Both the position numbers and the translations under genes were made by a program. A stretch of DNA of 64,000 nucleotides from S015-6 sp964479535 (GTDB lineage: Bacteria > Desulfobacterota > DSWW01), in the NCBI GenBank assembly GCA_964479535.1, contig CAYZMM010000002.1, forward strand, positions 315,890 through 379,889, given 5' to 3'. Positions within the stretch are counted from its first letter, which is position 1. Every line of letters starts with the position of its first letter. The notes beneath the pieces were generated by a model. It was not told the origin of the DNA. It was given only the letters and a program-made list of their open reading frames with translations, and did not search any database. This document shows positions 16,269 through 24,376 of this stretch, piece after piece.

Positions 16269-17096
16269 TCAGAATTGTACCCGGAAGACTCCCTTCAGGA
16301 GGTACCCGGCGAGAAGGCTGAGGGCCAGGAACGGCCAGACCCAGTGCACGGTTCGGCCGAAGAGCCGGAAATCCCGTCGTGGATAGGCGATCTCCGCAGC
16401 CAGAAGATCCCCTCCCGGCGGGAGAGGCTGGCCCGCGGGATACCAGAGCAGATCGATGGCGCCTGCCGGCACGTGCCTCGGAGACACGGGCCGCATCTTC
16501 TCCGATACGGTGACCTGGATCGGGACCCGTTCGTCCCCCGAGGCCAGGAATAGGGTTGCGGCACCTGCCCGTTTCACCCGGATCTTCCAGTCGATTTCGG
16601 TCCCCTTCCCGATCCGGACGGGTGGACTCTCGATCGACGTGCCTTCTCCGGGCAATAGGGCGGGTGGAGAGCGCTCTGCCCCGGGAGGCGCAGGCCGCCA
16701 GAAGGTGCGCAACACGGCCGACTCCTCCGGCAGAAGAGGACGATAGCCGAACCGCGCCTCCATCTGTACCAGCAGAAGAAAGATGGGCAGAAAGACGATC
16801 ACGAAAGGCTTCAGGTTGAGGCTCAGGTATTTCAGGTTTGCGGCCAGGGCGGCACGTACCGCCCTTCCCATCAGAACCGGGTCTTCCTGAAAGATCCTGA
16901 TCTCGAGGATGTGTGCCTTGACGCGTTCCTTCACCGCTTTGATGGCTCTCTGAGGGGAGAGAAACTTGTAGACCAGAAGCACCGCTACGGCCGTGAGGAC
17001 GGACACCCACAGCATGGGCCATATCGGCGCACTCTCCTCGAAAGGAGAGAACAGAACTCCATAGAAACTGTTCAGGATCTGCTGCAACCTTACCAC
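16269..17096 (-). CDS. Conserved membrane protein of unknown function
   Basis: This 275-residue protein has an N-terminal helix (MLWVSVLTAVAVLLVYKFL), a basic cytoplasmic helical segment (AIKAVKERVKAHILEIRI), a second membrane region (LKPFVIVFLPIFLLLVQM), a beta-rich extracytoplasmic part (about 130-240) and a last helix (FLALSLLAGYLLKGVF). The basic coil between helices recalls the EMC3/DUF106 branch of the YidC superfamily, but only loosely; this is inference. The GTG at 17096 is taken as the start since the frame upstream is low-complexity, and the site is weak. It sits downstream of the small helix protein and the phosphodiesterase gene on the same strand, suggesting a three-gene unit. 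Confidence 0.6.
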   Translation of the reverse strand: MVRLQQILNSFYGVLFSPFEESAPIWPMLWVSVLTAVAVLLVYKFLSPQRAIKAVKERVKAHILEIRIFQEDPVLMGRAVRAALAANLKYLSLNLKPFVIVFLPIFLLLVQMEARFGYRPLLPEESAVLRTFWRPAPPGAERSPPALLPGEGTSIESPPVRIGKGTEIDWKIRVKRAGAATLFLASGDERVPIQVTVSEKMRPVSPRHVPAGAIDLLWYPAGQPLPPGGDLLAAEIAYPRRDFRLFGRTVHWVWPFLALSLLAGYLLKGVFRVQF

Positions 17097-17193
17097 CTTT
17101 GTCGAACAGCCCTTTCTGGATCCAAGGCGCAGCTGGGGCGCGTGGCCTGGCCCCTGATCCCTGACCCCTGATCCCTTTTGCGGCACAGCCGCA

Positions 17194-17379
17194 CTATGAT
17201 ATGTAGCCGAGACCCTGGAGCTTCTTCCTGATCTCTTCCGCCGAATCCGTTTCGTCCAGCTGGGCCATCGCCTTCTCAAGGGTATGAACGATGAATTCGT
17301 CTTCCGAGGAGTATCCCGCGATCTTCGCGTAGCGCTTGATCTTCCGCATCAGTTCCTTATCGATCTTGATCTTGGGCAT
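17194..17379 (-). CDS. Small ribbon-helix-helix-like protein
   Basis: This 61-residue protein starts MPKIKIDKELMRKIKRYAKI, a beta strand plus helix pattern of the kind seen in RHH regulators, then SSEDEFIVHTLEKAMAQL and a Leu-Gly-Tyr tail (KKLQGLGYIS). The size and the N-terminal strand fit CopG/Arc-like DNA-binding proteins, but no operator was found. A start site with AGGG five bases upstream is present. It lies 61 bases downstream of the phosphodiesterase gene. It may regulate or accompany that protein; this is inference. Confidence 0.65.
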   Translation of the reverse strand: MPKIKIDKELMRKIKRYAKIAGYSSEDEFIVHTLEKAMAQLDETDSAEEIRKKLQGLGYIS

Positions 17380-17440
17380 GGTTCCCTTTCGCTCCTCTTC
17401 GTTCCGGACAGACGCCGGACGTCGCCCTGCGCCGACCGGT

Positions 17441-19540
17441 TCAGTGCCCCTCTAACGGCAGAACCCTTCCATCCATGTATTCCGGAGGATCCACCCCGAA
17501 GGCGCTCAGAAGGGTGGGGGCCATGTCCGCGATGCACGGGTCGTGGGCCGCGAACTTGAAGTTGGAGAAGAAGACCCCGGGCACCCGGGTCGGTGACATG
17601 CAATGGTCTCCGCTCCATCGCTTCGTGTTGTCGTAGAAGACCCTCGGGCCTGCCCTTCCGGTGGCCGACTCCCATGCGGTTCGGTATCCTTCGTTGTACC
17701 CGATGATCAGGTCCTGGGCGTTGTCCCTGTAGGGGCCCTTGTAGGCCTCTCGGGTGTCCGTCACGTCCAGGATCGCCGTCTCCCCGGTGTCCGGATCCTC
17801 GAGGCCCTTCAGCTTCGCGATGATTTCCGTCTTGAGCTGTTCCGTTTCCGCCCCGGGCGCCACGATGCCGTGTCGTTCCCTGCCCTTCTGGTTGATGTAG
17901 ATCCCGGCAAGCCCTACGGCGAAGGCTCGGGTCCGCGACCAGTCCACCCCGTCGAACCACTCCCCCGGTTCCCGGTCCGGCAGGAAGCGGAGGTATCCGT
18001 TTTCGCGCAGCCAGGCGTTCACGTTGAAGCACCTACGGAAAGAGCGGAATCCATGATCCGACATCACGATCAGCAGGGTGTCGGAATCGATGCGGTCCAG
18101 GACCCGGCCCACGAGCTTGTCCGCCCTCTGATACACCTTCCGGAAGATGTCCCGCAGCGGTTCGGGAGGGTCTTCGGGGTGTCCGGGATGCCGGCGGTCC
18201 TCGTAACGCCAGAACATGTGCTGGGTCCGGTCGGTGATGTCGAATACGCACACCAGCAGTCCCCTGCGAAGGTGGTCCATGGCGTCCCAGAACATTTCTT
18301 CCCGTTCCCGGTGGATCTCGTAGCACTGTTCCAGGAAGGATGTGTCGTCGAGCACGCCCTCGTTCAGGGCCCACGTGTCCTCGGCGAGGCCGAGCGTGGC
18401 GTAGGGACCGAACCTCTTCGCCAGATAGACGGAGTAGGTGTTCGGGTACGAGATGGGCAGGGAAGGGTTCGCAGGATCGATGTTCACCGGGGTCATGTAG
18501 AGGTCCAGGTGCGGTCCGACCGATCGCAGATAGAACCGGACGATGCCCCGGATCTTGATCGGGCCGGCCCGGAACACCACCTGGATCCAGGGGCTGTGAT
18601 CTCCGGGTCGCAGTTCGTAACTCGTCCCGTTGATCTCCAGCCGAACCGACTCCTCAAGGAGTCGAAGGAGAAAGGGGGCCTTCAGCTCGGTCTCCTGGTT
18701 GCGGAAGGGATGGACCGGTCCGGTGATCCAGGTTCGGACGCTCCCGTTCTTCGGCTCGAGCGGGATGACCTGGCCCCCGGTCTTCAGACCCTCCTCCTGC
18801 GGGCGTGTCGTGTAATAGCTGAACGTTCCCTGGGTGCCGCGAAGGTCGGGGACGCACATGGCGGAGAGGCTGATTCCATTGAACCGCTCCGGCGGGAAGG
18901 TGATGGGCACGCGGAGGATCATGCTCTGGATCCCCTCTTCGCCCAGGAGCTTCCAGAAAGGCTGCGATCGCCGGAGCCCTCGAAGGGTCGGCTTGGCGAG
19001 AGGCAGCTGGAACTTGCCGAACCGGAGTGCCTTCTTGCTGGAGTGGATCCGAGCGGAGGAGAGCTCGCCCATGTAGTTCTTCGGGTTGCGATGCAGGAAG
19101 TCGAAGATCGAATGCTTGCCCGGTTCCACTCCGGTCTGGAAGGTGGACCACGCAACGGGCGACAGGGGAGGCAGGGTGCTTTCGAGGGGGCGATAGGTTC
19201 CCTCGGAACGCAATCGGGCAAAACCGGGCAGATGACCTTCCTCCATGAACCGCTCCACGAGGGAGGGTTCCATGCCGTCGAACCCGATCACCACCGCCTT
19301 CTCGATTCCGCTCTCACGGCTGCGCCGCCCCCGGGCTCGTCCAAGGCGGAGCAGGAAACGGACCGGCCAGGAGAGAACGGCGAGAAAGGCGAAGAAGAAG
19401 GCGAGGAAGAAGACGAAGAAGGATCCGATAAAGGCGAATCCGGCCCCCGGCCCGATGTAGGCATGAGCGATTCCGGGAAGGAGAGCCGGCAGCAGGCAAG
19501 AGGAAAAGAGGATTCCTGCGTGTTTCGTTTGTCTTGTCAT
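17441..19540 (-). CDS. Type I phosphodiesterase/nucleotide pyrophosphatase family membrane protein
   Basis: This 699-residue protein has an N-terminal signal-like helix ending in AHA, a YIGPGAGFAF motif and a second long hydrophobic helix (residues 37-65). An alkaline-phosphatase-superfamily domain follows. Metal-site marks are GFDGMEP (D88), the nucleophile region PPLSPVAWSTF (S127 likely) and SDHGFRSF, with further His residues such as MFWRYEDRRHPGH. Relatives cleave or transfer phosphodiester-linked groups, and some modify envelope glycans. The substrate is unknown. The gene heads the unit with the small RHH-like protein and the membrane protein. A second, unlinked superfamily member lies at 45139. 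Confidence 0.88.
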   Translation of the reverse strand: MTRQTKHAGILFSSCLLPALLPGIAHAYIGPGAGFAFIGSFFVFFLAFFFAFLAVLSWPVRFLLRLGRARGRRSRESGIEKAVVIGFDGMEPSLVERFMEEGHLPGFARLRSEGTYRPLESTLPPLSPVAWSTFQTGVEPGKHSIFDFLHRNPKNYMGELSSARIHSSKKALRFGKFQLPLAKPTLRGLRRSQPFWKLLGEEGIQSMILRVPITFPPERFNGISLSAMCVPDLRGTQGTFSYYTTRPQEEGLKTGGQVIPLEPKNGSVRTWITGPVHPFRNQETELKAPFLLRLLEESVRLEINGTSYELRPGDHSPWIQVVFRAGPIKIRGIVRFYLRSVGPHLDLYMTPVNIDPANPSLPISYPNTYSVYLAKRFGPYATLGLAEDTWALNEGVLDDTSFLEQCYEIHREREEMFWDAMDHLRRGLLVCVFDITDRTQHMFWRYEDRRHPGHPEDPPEPLRDIFRKVYQRADKLVGRVLDRIDSDTLLIVMSDHGFRSFRRCFNVNAWLRENGYLRFLPDREPGEWFDGVDWSRTRAFAVGLAGIYINQKGRERHGIVAPGAETEQLKTEIIAKLKGLEDPDTGETAILDVTDTREAYKGPYRDNAQDLIIGYNEGYRTAWESATGRAGPRVFYDNTKRWSGDHCMSPTRVPGVFFSNFKFAAHDPCIADMAPTLLSAFGVDPPEYMDGRVLPLEGH

Positions 19541-19682
19541 GATGCTATCGGGGTTCGCCCATCGTCTGCGTCGCCGCCGGAAGTGGGCAGTAGGCCAGGG
19601 TTGAGGGAGAACATCTTGCAGGTCGCGCGCGTTTCTCTTTTCGGATCAGATGCGCTAGTCTGTGTAAAGAAATTGAACGAAA

Positions 19683-20708
19683 ATGGTAGCATACGGTATC
19701 TCCAAGGGTCAATCCGACCACGAGATCGAAGGGGGGCGGGTGCAAGGGCCGAGCGCTGCCGAAGGGAGAGGCCAGGGTTGCCGGAAGGCGATTCTCGTGA
19801 ACGAGCATTTCGTGGTGTACGGCGTGCCCGCCATCGCGGTGCCCGTCTTCTTCCCGGTGAGCGTCACGGTGACCGCAGTTCGCGGCACGGGAAGGAGAGT
19901 CGTCGTCCGCGACGCGTCCGGGAAGGATGTCCGGAATGGTGAAGACGCGGACAGGGTCGAGGCGGTTCGCCGTGTCATCGGGGCGATGGGTCTGTCGGAG
20001 ACCGACAGAAACTTCCAGATCCGGTGCTCCGAGGATCTGTCGGGATGGGGGGGGCTGGGCTCGAGCGCCGGGTTCTGCGTCGCCCTCGCCCGAGCCCTGG
20101 GCGAGGCCCTGGGCTGTGCATGCACGGACGAGGAGGTCAACCGGTTCGCCTATGAAGGGGAGAAGGTCTTCGCGGCCAACCCATCCGGAATCGACAACAC
20201 CGTGGCAACCTACGGGCGGCCTCTTTGGTTTCGGCGAGGAGAACCCCCGGTGTGGGAATGGATTCGGATCGACCCCGCGCCTCTGTGGCTGGTCATCGCG
20301 AACTCGGGCACGCCTTCCCGAACCCGTGTGGAGGTGGAGAGGGTTGCACGCTTCAGGGAGGCGCGGCCCGAGCTCTTTTCGAGGCTTCTCCAGGACGCCG
20401 CGGGCCTGAGCCGCGATGCACGGTCTGCCCTCGAAAAAGGAGACGGCAGTGGGCTGGGCACCCTGATGAATCGCGGGCACGCCATGCTGCAGCGCGTGGG
20501 CGTGTCGAATGAGACGCTCGACGAGATGGTTGCCTTTTGCCTGCAACAGGGGGCTCTGGGTGCGAAGCTGACCGGCGGCGGCGGCGGAGGATGCATGCTG
20601 GCGCTGGTGGAGGATCGACGTGCAGGAGAGGCGATGGTGGGCGGGCTGGAACGGCTGGGCTATCCGGCCTTCTGTGTTCCGCTGACCGCCGTAGAGGAGC
20701 CGAGGTGA
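19683..20708 (+). CDS. Mevalonate kinase (GHMP kinase family)
   Basis: This 341-residue GHMP-family kinase most resembles mevalonate kinase. It has KAILVNEHFVVYGVPAIAVP at residues 35-54, the ATP loop GLGSSAGFCVA at 124-134, the active-site motif NPSGIDNTVATYG (D171 as likely base) and the C-terminal GAKLTGGGGGGCMLAL. Mevalonate kinase phosphorylates mevalonate in isoprenoid synthesis. The usual PGK triplet before the first strand is replaced by GCRK. The start is uncertain: the ATG at 19683 has no clear site, and a GTG near 19740 after GGGGGGCG is an alternative. It converges on the isopentenyl phosphate kinase gene 28 bases away. Confidence 0.85.
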   Translation: MVAYGISKGQSDHEIEGGRVQGPSAAEGRGQGCRKAILVNEHFVVYGVPAIAVPVFFPVSVTVTAVRGTGRRVVVRDASGKDVRNGEDADRVEAVRRVIGAMGLSETDRNFQIRCSEDLSGWGGLGSSAGFCVALARALGEALGCACTDEEVNRFAYEGEKVFAANPSGIDNTVATYGRPLWFRRGEPPVWEWIRIDPAPLWLVIANSGTPSRTRVEVERVARFREARPELFSRLLQDAAGLSRDARSALEKGDGSGLGTLMNRGHAMLQRVGVSNETLDEMVAFCLQQGALGAKLTGGGGGGCMLALVEDRRAGEAMVGGLERLGYPAFCVPLTAVEEPR

Positions 20709-20736
20709 CCGGTTCCGCCGTGCCGGCTGTCGTGTG

Positions 20737-21540
20737 TCAAGCCCCTTCAATGCGGGTTCCCACGATCTCTCCTCGAAGCGCACGGCGCACGTTTCCTCTG
20801 ACCGTGGCGTCGAAAACCTGACCCCCCGCACCGGCGGTCCGCATCTCCTCGAGCTTCTTCCGCATGCCTCCCGTCACGTCGGTCACCCTGGAGCCGGTGA
20901 CGCCCTCTGGCAGACCGGACGCGTCCCCCAAATCCACGAGAGGACAGAATTCCGCCTTCGCGTCCTGCGAGGGGTCGGCCGTGTAGATCCCCTTTACATC
21001 GGTCCCATGGAGAATTCGGTCTCCGCCGAGGCGTCGGTAGAGGAAACCGGCAACCTGATCCCCGGACAGGATGGAACACCCCTGCCGGCGGTCGTAGGCG
21101 GGCACACCGTTCAGTACCGGCACCATCCCGATGCCCAAGAGGCCTTCCGGGACCTCCGTGTCCAGGGAGATGAGATCGCCCGCATCCATGACCGCACTGG
21201 CGGAGGGCTGACACGGAAAGGCGGGTAACCCTGCCTGCAGGAGGTGCCGCACGACGTGAGCGTTCAGTTCGCTCTGCAGCCTCTGGGTTTCCCCCATGGC
21301 CCTGCGCTGATCGCCGTCACGGATTCCTTGATGAATGCCGGTCCTGCGTACGATCGGGTGGCCGTAGGAGCCGGCCCCGTGGATGATGACCAGACGGGCT
21401 TCCGCCGGTCGCCAGCCTTCGGCGATCTCTCTGGCGAGCCTCCCCAGGCGGGCGCCCCGCAAGCGCGGACGCTCGTCTTCCCGGTCCGTGATGACGGATC
21501 CGCCGATCTTCAGGAGGATCAGGGGCTTGGCTGTGTGCAT
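20737..21540 (-). CDS. Isopentenyl phosphate kinase (archaeal-type)
   Basis: This 267-residue amino-acid-kinase-fold enzyme begins ILLKIGGSVITDRE. It carries HGAGSYGH with the histidine (H61) that marks isopentenyl phosphate kinases, equivalent to His60 of the Methanocaldococcus enzyme. ILSGDQVAGFL and DVTGGMRKKLEEM follow, in the family order. The enzyme makes isopentenyl diphosphate from isopentenyl phosphate, the last step of the modified mevalonate pathway. The Lys after ITD in archaeal enzymes is Arg20 here, still basic. UMP kinase and glutamate 5-kinase share the fold but lack this histidine. Phosphomevalonate decarboxylase is not in the window. Confidence 0.9.
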   Translation of the reverse strand: MHTAKPLILLKIGGSVITDREDERPRLRGARLGRLAREIAEGWRPAEARLVIIHGAGSYGHPIVRRTGIHQGIRDGDQRRAMGETQRLQSELNAHVVRHLLQAGLPAFPCQPSASAVMDAGDLISLDTEVPEGLLGIGMVPVLNGVPAYDRRQGCSILSGDQVAGFLYRRLGGDRILHGTDVKGIYTADPSQDAKAEFCPLVDLGDASGLPEGVTGSRVTDVTGGMRKKLEEMRTAGAGGQVFDATVRGNVRRALRGEIVGTRIEGA

Positions 21541-21549
21541 GGCAGGGCC

Positions 21550-22440
21550 CTAATCGTCCTTGGCCGTAGGCGTACTCCGCTTGTCGATCAGATCGGCCAG
21601 GAGGCCGAGCATGCCGACCTGAATGCCGGCCAATAAGAGAAAGAGCGTCGAGTCCGTCATGTTCTGGATGAGCAGGATGTCGATGAGGATCATCTTCAGG
21701 AAACTCAGTCCGATCATGGAGAGGCTCAAGGGGATGAAAATCTTCAAGGGTGCGAAATACAGGGCGGTTCGGACGACGAGGGCGAAGAAGTTCACCGTGT
21801 CCTGGATCGGGCGTATCTTCGACTTGCCCTTTCTCGTCTTGTAGTGGGATTCGATGTACTTGATGGAATACCCGTTCGTCAGCAGCGCCATGGTAAGGGT
21901 GGAGGTGAAGGAAAAGCTGGACGGGAGGATGTTGAAGAAGTTCTTGGCCGCCGTCTTGTCAAAGATGCGAAACCCGGAGTTCAGATCCGGGATGTGCGTC
22001 TCGGAGAGGAAGTTGGCCAGCAGGTTCAGGATCCACTTGGCCGGCCTACGGATCATGGGGATCTTGGCGCCCTTGCCGGTCCGGGCGGCCACGACCATGT
22101 CGTACTGTTCCATGTGTTCGATCAGCTTCGGCAGGTCTTTCTCTTCATACGTCCCGTCCGCATCGACGATGCAGACGTGCCCGTACCGCGAGGCCCGCAC
22201 TCCGGTCTTGATTGCGGCTCCGTACCCCCGGTTGATCTCGTGCCGGAGCACCGTGACCGGCATCTCCCGGAGGGCCTCGACGGTGTGGTCCCTGGAGCCG
22301 TCGTCCACCACGATGATCTCATGAGGCACACTCGTTTCCTTCAGTGCGGCGAGGATGCGGTCCACCACTCCCCGGATCCCCTTCTCCTCGTTGTAGGCGG
22401 GGATCACAACCGTCAAGCCTTTGGCCGGTTCATGAGTCAA
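21550..22440 (-). CDS. Family 2 glycosyltransferase (DPM synthase-like)
   Basis: This 296-residue GT-A enzyme has VVIPAYNEEKGI, the acidic VVDDGSRDHT motif and the VDADGTYEEKDLP motif, then SGFRIF and two C-terminal membrane helices (about 225-275). The layout matches polyprenyl-phosphate mannose or glucose synthases that charge a lipid carrier with a sugar. It begins at a TTG (22440) preceded by AAAGGAG about 12 bases away, ten bases upstream of the isopentenyl phosphate kinase start on the same strand. Co-transcription is likely and links a lipid-carrier sugar enzyme with an isoprenoid enzyme. Confidence 0.88.
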   Translation of the reverse strand: MTHEPAKGLTVVIPAYNEEKGIRGVVDRILAALKETSVPHEIIVVDDGSRDHTVEALREMPVTVLRHEINRGYGAAIKTGVRASRYGHVCIVDADGTYEEKDLPKLIEHMEQYDMVVAARTGKGAKIPMIRRPAKWILNLLANFLSETHIPDLNSGFRIFDKTAAKNFFNILPSSFSFTSTLTMALLTNGYSIKYIESHYKTRKGKSKIRPIQDTVNFFALVVRTALYFAPLKIFIPLSLSMIGLSFLKMILIDILLIQNMTDSTLFLLLAGIQVGMLGLLADLIDKRSTPTAKDD

Positions 22441-22458
22441 GCCTGTTTCGCTCCTTTC

Positions 22459-24120
22459 TTATTCCTCTTCAAAAACCTCTGCGGTGAAGACGAGAAACTC
22501 CGTATCCGGATCCTGCCAGTCGCCGCCGGCAAGCCCCGCCTTCAGGGCGAGATGACGGAGAGTCTCCGGCAGATCCCAACCCTGTTCCGGCGCGACCTGG
22601 GGGAGAAACACGGCCTTCCGGGAGCCCTTCTCCAGGATGATGCCGTGTCTGCCGAGGATGATATCCTCGTGGGAGGGGACGGGTGCCGGAGGCGTCAGGG
22701 CGGAAATCTCGACTTCGATCGACGCAAGCTCTTCAGGCCGGACCGGAGAGAAACGTGAATCCCGCGTCGCGGCATTGATGGCGTTCTGTTGAACCGCTTC
22801 GAAGAGGGGTTCCACGGGCTGGATATAACCGATACATCCGCGCAGCTTGCCGTGAGCCTTCAGGGTAACAAAGGCGCCCCGGCGCTCACGGAGGGCCGGA
22901 GTGATCTGGTATTCACCGCCTTGAGGATCCGCTGTCCTGCGGTTCCTGACGTATCCTTCCACCGTGTCTCTTGCAAGCTTGAGCAGGGTGGCCTTTTCGG
23001 AAGCGCTCAACGGCTCCTGTTTCGCTCCCGGTGCGACGGAAGGCTGTTGCTTGCTTTTCATCGTCCTTCCTCTCCCCCGGCTGGAACGGCTCGCGGCAGC
23101 CTCCGGACCCCAGAGGCCGGGGCGCGTAAAGACAATGGAGCAGTAGCTCACCGAGTTGCGGTAGTCTCCTGTCAGCCGCCCTGAGGTCGTGTATGCGAGG
23201 ATTTCGGTTCGACTGTCTTCCGGCAGAAGCTGCAGGAGCAGGGCGATCGGACGTTTGCCGCATACGGTGATCCCCGTCGCCTTCTGGTAGGCGAGAAAGC
23301 CCCGTGGGTCCAAGTCGCGGATTTCCTCGAGAGCCCCGTCGTCGAGGTGCCGGATCTTCTCCCCGACCCCGGCCTCGTGAGGGAAGGGAACGTACGCGAA
23401 CCGCGGGCCGTAGTGTGTAAAATCGGAACTTACTACAAGCAGCGTTTCCTTATCAAGGAGCGTATGAAGGCACCGAGCCAGTTCCGGATAGTCCTCCTCT
23501 TCCAGATGGCCCACCAGAAGGGGAAGAATGGGGGGCGGCGATTCGGGGAAGAGCACTTGCAGGAAGGGCACCTGGATGTCCAGGGAGTGCTCCTTTCGGT
23601 GTGCCTCCGGATGAAAGTCCACGAGGGGACTCTCGTCCATGAGGGCCCTGCCGGCAGGGTCGACGGTCACCCGGCCCAGGGGCGTTTCGTAGGAAAGGTA
23701 GTCCCCGAAGGAGACACCGCGGAATCGGGCGTGGTGGCTCGGGCCGATCATCACCACCCGTCCCGGCTTCCGCTTCTCCACCCATTTGTATGCGCAGGCC
23801 GCCGTGGGGCCGGAGTAGGCATACCCGGCGTGCGGGACCAGGACGGCGAGGAGCCTGCCAGCCCGGTCCGGACCGGGCGTGGGCGCCTCATCCAGAAATC
23901 CCTGCAGAAGCCGCCTCAGCTCTTTCGGGTCCTCCGGATACCAGGAGCCCGCAATGGGAGACGGGTGCACGTCACCTGTGTCGGTACGGGCGGACAATCC
24001 CTTGCGGGCCTCCCCTTCGCCGGCCCCCGTCTGCTCGGCGCCGTTGCCGAAAGAACAACAGGTGAGAAGAAAAACCAAGGCGAGGGCGCCCGTCTTGCCG
24101 ATGTCTCTGTGGATGTGCAT
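22459..24120 (-). CDS. Memo-AMMECR1 fusion, predicted lipoprotein
   Basis: This 553-residue protein joins two members of the AmmeMemoRadiSam set. After a signal sequence with a lipobox-like LVFLLTC and a polar stretch, residues about 50-330 form a Memo domain: PIAGSWYP, LVPHAGYAYSG, GPSHHARFRG, EHSLDIQVPFLQ and SSDFTHYG, with conserved His residues. Residues about 375-553 form AMMECR1: LKAHGKLRGCIGYIQP, RDSRFSPV, VEISALTP and LPQVAPEQGWD. The family is named for co-occurrence with a third, radical SAM protein; none of that type is adjacent. The enzymatic role is unknown. Predicted export of AMMECR1 would be unusual. Confidence 0.9.
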   Translation of the reverse strand: MHIHRDIGKTGALALVFLLTCCSFGNGAEQTGAGEGEARKGLSARTDTGDVHPSPIAGSWYPEDPKELRRLLQGFLDEAPTPGPDRAGRLLAVLVPHAGYAYSGPTAACAYKWVEKRKPGRVVMIGPSHHARFRGVSFGDYLSYETPLGRVTVDPAGRALMDESPLVDFHPEAHRKEHSLDIQVPFLQVLFPESPPPILPLLVGHLEEEDYPELARCLHTLLDKETLLVVSSDFTHYGPRFAYVPFPHEAGVGEKIRHLDDGALEEIRDLDPRGFLAYQKATGITVCGKRPIALLLQLLPEDSRTEILAYTTSGRLTGDYRNSVSYCSIVFTRPGLWGPEAAASRSSRGRGRTMKSKQQPSVAPGAKQEPLSASEKATLLKLARDTVEGYVRNRRTADPQGGEYQITPALRERRGAFVTLKAHGKLRGCIGYIQPVEPLFEAVQQNAINAATRDSRFSPVRPEELASIEVEISALTPPAPVPSHEDIILGRHGIILEKGSRKAVFLPQVAPEQGWDLPETLRHLALKAGLAGGDWQDPDTEFLVFTAEVFEEE

Positions 24121-24207
24121 GTCTGTTCTCTAGGTTCTTCCCGCGCGAAGTACGTGAAAGGGGCCCCCCTTGATCACGCACGTACGCTGCAGCAGGGGCT
24201 TCGCATC

Positions 24208-24309
24208 GGCGGTGTCCGGGATTCCTTCGGAGATTTGTGCAGGGCGACTTTGTAGGGGGAGGGAGAGACGGAGCCCAAGCAAATCGGAGAAGAAATCCCG
24301 GACACCGCC
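24208..24309. repeat. Foldback element with 60-base core, copy F
   Basis: A 21-base inverted repeat (24208-24228 with 24289-24309, one mismatch) encloses a 60-base core (24229-24288) that is 55/60 identical to the core at 14349-14408. The stem sequence differs from copy E at several positions, yet pairing is kept on both sides. It lies between the Memo-AMMECR1 gene and the 3' end of the epimerase gene, 67 bases past that stop, in the same orientation as copy E. Confidence 0.85.
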
Positions 24310-24376
24310 GGATGGCTCAACCTCCCCTCGGCGACATAGTAACATGAACGGCTCCCCTTTCACCGTATGGAGCGCG

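Noticed and set aside
17603..19942. Long plus-strand frame opposite the phosphodiesterase gene (779 codons)
   Set aside because: It spans the whole phosphodiesterase gene and its start, has composition typical of antisense GC-rich frames, and no recognisable domain.
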